Source: Meghimatium bilineatum
Taxonomy: Eukaryota > Mollusca > Gastropoda > Stylommatophora > Philomycidae
DNA: 64,000 nucleotides
Direction: 5' to 3'
Assembly: GCA_034231615.1 (NCBI GenBank)
Contig: CM067312.1
Location: 4,567,001 to 4,631,000, forward strand
Part shown: positions 1 through 64,000 of the stretch, one piece after another
Layout of the letters: each line of letters begins with the position of its first letter
Position numbering within the stretch: position 1 is the first letter of the stretch
Notes under the pieces: generated by a model
The model's database searches: none
What the model was told of the DNA's origin: nothing
The model's input: the letters and a program-made list of their open reading frames with translations, nothing else
Made by a program: the position numbers and the translations under genes

Positions 1-930
1 TTTGTCATCTGCTGCAGCAAAAGCATTCTTTTAATTATACAGTTCAGTTGCTGCTACTACTCAGTTAATTGTACAGTTCAGTTGCTGTTACTATTAATTA
101 AACTGTTAATTCATACAAATTTTAGTTGTAATAACTGATTTAGTTGCTAATTGTACAGTTCAGTTGCTGTTACTACTGAGTTATCTATTAATTCATATAA
201 ATTTAGTTGTAATAACATAGTTGCTAATTGTGCAGTTCAGTTGCTGTTACTACTGAGTTAACTGTTAATTCATATAAATTTAGTGGTAATAACTGATTTA
301 GTTGCTAATTGTACAGTTCATTTGCTGTCACTATTGATTTAACTGTTAATTCATATAAATTTTAGTTGTAATAACATAGTTGCTAATTGTACAGTTCAGT
401 TGCTGTTACTACTGAGTTATCTATTAATTCATATAAATTGTTACTATTAATTAAACTGTTAATTCATACAAATTTTAGTTGTAATAACTGATTTAGTTGC
501 TAATTGTACAGTTCAGTTGCTGTTACTACTGAGTTATCTATTAATTCATATAAATTTAGTTGTAATAACATAGTTGCTAATTGTGCAGTTCAGTTGCTGT
601 TACTACTGAGTTAACTGTTAATTCATATAAATTTAGTGGTAATAACTGATTTAGTTGCTAATTGTACAGTTCATTTGCTGTCACTATTGATTTAACTGTT
701 AATTCATATAAATTTTAGTTGTAATAACATAGTTGCTAATTGTACAGTTCAGTTGCTGTTACTACTGAGTTATCTATTAATTCATATAAATTTAGTTGTA
801 ATAACATAGTTGCTAATTGTGCAGTTCAGTTGCTGTTACTACTGAGTTAACTGTTAATTCATATAAATTTTAGTTGTAATAACTGATTTAGTTGCTAATT
901 GTACAGTTCAGTTGCTGTTACTACTGAGTT
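1..930. repeat. Higher-order satellite: about 88-bp monomers in a 353-bp repeat
   Basis: Monomers built on TTGCTAATTGTACAGTTCAG and TTAATTCATATAAATTTAG repeat throughout. Four variant monomers form a block that recurs with a 353-bp period (TGTTACTATTAATTAAAC at 86 and again at 439). The array runs off the left edge of the window, within the intron before window exon 1. Confidence 0.9.
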
Positions 931-1142
931 AACTGCCAGTTAATATATACACTTGATTTGTTTTTAAATATTTGTTGACAATGAATTGCCTAGTTAATGT
1001 GTATGTTAGATTGAGTTCAAATTGTGACCAATGTCTTCTATAATAATTGTATAAATGTTCATTTTGGCCGTTGAAAATGAAAGCATTAAGAGCACACATA
1101 CTTAGATCATCCCCTTGTCTCACAACAATTCATTGATTTTAG

Positions 1143-60970
<59,828 letters not shown>

Positions 60971-61345
60971 TGAACAACATACCTCTTATAGAAGCATATA
61001 TAGTATCAATAGTGTTTTTGTGTGCGTGTGTGTTATGTGACACGTGAAGCCTGTGTTATGTTTGCTGCTGATGGTGCAGATTTTATTGTCTTCATTTGGT
61101 TCATTGCAAATTATTCAAGTCAATTTTTAACTGCAACTTCTTCAGTATAAAATGCCAATTTTTACATTTTTGTTTGATACTAACAGATCTGCCACCAATA
61201 CTAACAGATCTGCCATCAATACTAACAGATCTGCCACCAATACTAACAGATCTGCCATCGATACTAGCAGATCTGAAATCAATAAAGATTTTATCTGGGA
61301 GGGTTTGATATCAAATTTAAGGTCCTCCTGTGAGAATGGATGAAA
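60971..61345 (+). other. Probable 3' UTR with a 21-bp minisatellite and AATAAA signal
   Basis: Sequence after the stop codon. AATAAA at 61281-61286 is the first clear polyadenylation hexamer, about 310 bp past the stop. A five-copy 21-bp repeat (unit about ACTAACAGATCTGCCACCAAT) occupies 61182-61272 just before it. The real cleavage site is unknown. Confidence 0.45.
61182..61272. repeat. 21-bp minisatellite, 5 copies (probable 3' UTR)
   Basis: Unit AATACTAACAGATCTGCCAC plus C, with ATC and GATA variants. Confidence 0.9.
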
Positions 61346-61374
61346 TGTTTTTTATGTGTCATGTCAACATGTTA

Positions 61375-61530
61375 TCTGAGTTGCTGTGTCCCCTCTTGGC
61401 CTGATATCTCAGACTTCAGCACCTGTGCTAGCTTGGGCAAAATTGTGGTCCTGCTCAATGTAGGGGATGACCCCTCCAGTCTTAGTTTCCAGCTGCTGTT
61501 GGCTTGACTAAGCCCCATCTCCACACCAAG
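61375..61530. repeat. Dispersed repeat F, copy 1
   Basis: TATCTCAGACTTCAGCACC, TGTGGTCCTGCTCAATGTAG, CTTAGTTTCCAGCTGCTGTT and GCCCCATCTCCACACCAAGG recur at 63300-63455. Confidence 0.75.
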
Positions 61531-61639
61531 GTGCTGGACTCGATGAGATGTGTAACTGATATTTTGCAGAAACGTGCTTGTTGTATTAGGAGTTCGAGCT
61601 GTAACACACAAGAGATTCCCATAAGTAGCCCCACTGTCC

Positions 61640-61800
61640 AATCCATCAATATGATAAAGTATTGTTATCTTGTCCAATCCATGAATATGATAAAGTATTG
61701 TTATCTTGTCCAATCCATCAATATGATAAAGTATTGTTATCTTGTCCAATCCATCAATATGATAAAGTATTGTTATCATGTCCAATCAATCATGATAAGT
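61640..61800 (+). repeat. 36-bp minisatellite, 4 copies (left arm of an inverted pair)
   Basis: Unit TTGTCCAATCCATCAATATG plus ATAAAGTATTGTTATC. Its reverse complement forms the array at 62225-62412. Confidence 0.92.
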
Positions 61801-61846
61801 ATTGTTGTTACAGATTGCTAATATAACTAAAAAGGAGCAAAAATAT

Positions 61847-62199
61847 GAAATGTTATTCTTCTTCTTCTTTCGTTCGCTTGAAACATGTCTATATCTGTAA
61901 TTCTGTCTCCTTAATAAAACTCACTGTCTTTTGTAGTTCATACAGTGTCCCATAGAGCTTTGATTCCAGTGTTGTTTCCTCTGGCCAATATGTCTGCCTC
62001 AGTGTTTCATGCTCAGAACACTCTTGAAGTATATGTTTGGCACTCTGGGCTGCCTGGCCACATGTACACATGGCCGTGTTGCCAATTTTTAACTTTGTAT
62101 ACATGTGACTGCGGAGTCGGTTGTGTCCTGTTCTGAGACGTAGAATTATAACTTGTTCTGGTCTGTTCATAATATGATAGTCATCTCAGAAATGTTATT
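61847..62199 (-). mobile_element. 5'-truncated LINE insertion (minus strand) with 11-bp target duplication
   Basis: Direct repeats GAAATGTTATT at 61847-61857 and 62189-62199 bound a 331-bp insert whose minus strand encodes DDYHIMNRPEQVIILRLRTG, CTCGQAAQSAKHILQEC and a terminal helix, ending in a reversed (CTT)n, that is (GAA)n, tail at 61858-61869. Same LINE group as 58104-58867, different copy (about half the residues differ). Confidence 0.9.
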
Positions 62200-62224
62200 G
62201 ATTAGTTGTGTTAGTAATCATTAA

Positions 62225-62412
62225 ATAATACTTTATCATTGATGGATTGGACATGACAACATTACGATATCATATTGATGGATTGGACGTAACAACACTT
62301 TATCATATTAATGGATTGGACATGACAACATTACTTTATCATATTAATGGATTGGACATGACAACATTACTTTATCATATTGATGGATTGGACATGACAA
62401 TAATATATTATC
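62225..62412 (-). repeat. 36-bp minisatellite, 5 copies (right arm of an inverted pair)
   Basis: Unit ACTTTATCATATTGATGGAT plus TGGACATGACAACATT, the reverse complement of the 61640-61800 unit with its own variants. Confidence 0.92.
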
Positions 62413-62419
62413 ATTGGTA

Positions 62420-63290
62420 TTAGAGCTTCATATTTTTGTTACTGCGGATATTCTCCACGTTGTCGGATATTCTCCACGTTGTCGGATATTGTCTGACAGT
62501 TTGCTTATTATCTATTTTATCAGCCGTCTAAGTGTTCACTTTTGAAGTCCCAGTCAAAGTTTTCTGCCATGACTATCGGAAGAAGCTGTTTAAAAATATT
62601 AAAACACAAAATAACATAAGTTTTCCAAGTCACCGACAAGCAAACTGATGTGATGTTTTATCCAGCAGAACAACACACCCCCACCTCCCGCCGTTTTAGA
62701 GAAAGAGAACATGGTATTGTGTAACGGTAATATGAGTTATCAAGTTAATTATAAAGGTTACTGAATATAGCCTAACTATCAATATAAAATAAATCATAAA
62801 TAACAATAAAACAAAGACAAGTAATCAACGTGTCGGTCCTATTGGGACCTTTGTCAAGAAACAAAAACCAATTAATACAGCACAACTATAAAAATACAGC
62901 AATGCTAAGACTTGGACAATGGTTTCCCTACAAAAATGGCCACTTTGGCAATGGTTTTTGTGACCATGAGACCATCCAAAATGTCCCCATTTTTATTGAA
63001 GCAATATTTATAGCTCTCCTGTTATTTCTGTGAACACACGCTTGTCCAGGACACTGAGATAACTGTAGTATAGACAAAATACATGAAGTCCGGAGGAAAT
63101 TAATCATATAAATGTCACACATATATATCTGTCTATATCTGTCTGTACGCTGAGGCATGAGTATACGCTATATTTATATTAGATATGAAGCACACAGCAC
63201 TGTGACTCTATGCATCATAATAATAAGAGATTGTGGAGAATGTCATAATAACAAGAGACGTGTTCTCTAGTCGTGTTGAGTGATACCACG
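62420..63290. other. Flanking DNA, mostly featureless
   Basis: Includes a doubled 20-bp GGATATTCTCCACGTTGTCG at 62448-62487 and a hammerhead-like motif on the minus strand at 62824-62858. No gene seen. Confidence 0.4.
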
Positions 63291-63299
63291 GTTACTGGT

Positions 63300-63455
63300 A
63301 CACCTCTCAGCCTGGTATCTCCAACTTCAGCACCAGTGATTGCTTGGGCAGGACTGTGGTTCTGCTGGATGTAAGGGATGGCCTGGCCAATCTTAGTTTC
63401 CAGCCTCTATTGGCTGGACTACGCCCCATCTCCACTTCAAGGAGTTGGCCTCTAT
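63300..63455. repeat. Dispersed repeat F, copy 2
   Basis: See 61375-61530; about 75-80% similar by eye. Confidence 0.75.
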
Positions 63456-63607
63456 GGCGACCAACCTCTGATGTAGAAAACATCTGTTTTGATCTGAGAT
63501 CTAAAATGCTATAGTGTTATTTAGTCATTGGGGAATTTCACAGTTCAGTGAAACTTTGTACAGGTCGTATTAGACTTTGGTAACTTTTGTTCAATACTCT
63601 TTCTTTC

Positions 63608-63608
<1 letters not shown>

Positions 63609-63640
<32 letters not shown>
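63609..63640. repeat. Poly-C / poly-A tract
   Basis: A run of about 22 C followed by about 10 A. Assembly length may be unreliable here. Confidence 0.85.
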
Positions 63641-63829
63641 GATTAGAGCATGGAATTTAATACCGGGCAGAAAGAAAATAAATAAGTTAAGTCCATCAGA
63701 TCTCATAATGCCAACTGACTTTCCACATTTTCCTCACAAAAATACCAGATCATCTATTATTGATCAAAATATGAAACACTTAGTTTTTTATCTAAAGGTA
63801 AAAAAATTACAAAGAAAGACATATCTATG

Positions 63830-63905
63830 GCCCTGATTGAGTTTTTGATTGTTTCTGATTGAGTTTCTGATTGAGTTTTTGATTGTTTCTGATTGAGTGG
63901 TCCAT
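63830..63905. repeat. Short tandem repeat of GATTGAGTTT / GATTGTTTCT units
   Basis: Alternating 10-11-bp units TGATTGAGTTT and TGATTGTTTC. Confidence 0.8.
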
Positions 63906-64000
63906 CTGATGTTTTTTTAAAATAGAATTATGATGTCTATCTGGTATATTTAAAAACAATGCTCTATCTCATTTTTTTAAAACACTTATTTTATCACCGA

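Overview
The window is animal nuclear DNA: AT-rich, intron-rich and dense in repeats. It carries one recognisable protein-coding gene on the + strand, the 3' portion of a JNK-interacting protein 3/4 (JIP3/JIP4, SPAG9, Sunday-driver) homologue. Fifteen exons between 1143 and 60970 join in phase into a 791-residue C-terminal part ending at a TAA stop. The 5' exons (coiled coils, RILP-homology and JNK-binding regions) lie to the left of the window. Divergence from the vertebrate proteins, the mix of non-LTR retrotransposons, tRNA-like SINEs, hAT, pogo-like and Merlin-like remnants, and kilobase minisatellite arrays fit a lophotrochozoan invertebrate, most likely a mollusc. That assignment is inference; no ribosomal or mitochondrial marker is present.

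Layout: 1-930 is a higher-order satellite inside the intron before the first exon. Exons 1-6 lie in 1143-13461, separated by introns holding minisatellites (41, 21, 87, 55, 52, 36 and 37 bp units), LINE fragments and a Merlin/IS1595-like transposase remnant. Exons 7-13 lie in 17912-27881 and encode most of the WD40-like beta-propeller; their introns hold 22, 43, 47 and 21 bp arrays and many copies of a GAA-tailed SINE-like repeat. A single 29.2-kb intron (27882-57128) follows. It contains a hAT element with perfect 8-bp target duplications, pogo-like MITEs, foldback elements with hammerhead-like motifs, SINE-like copies with internally expanded minisatellites, and a 3.6-kb array of about 150 copies of a 22/25-bp unit. 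Exons 14 and 15 (57129-57275, 60837-60970) close the gene. A probable 3' UTR and repeat-rich flanking DNA run to the right edge.

The most interesting signals are: (i) four short, phase-symmetric candidate cassette exons in the giant intron; (ii) the 22-bp array, whose unit fuses a 3' splice-site-like tract directly to a 5' splice-site-like motif (CTCAG|GTGTGT), about 150 recursive-splicing-like points in the longest intron; (iii) two LINE insertions with clear target duplications, one sitting between inverted minisatellite arms; (iv) SINE-like repeats whose GAA tails match the local LINE ends; (v) minisatellites that appear to have grown inside SINEs.

Most long open frames in the window are by-products of tandem repeats whose unit is a multiple of three or lacks stops. 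They are not annotated as genes.
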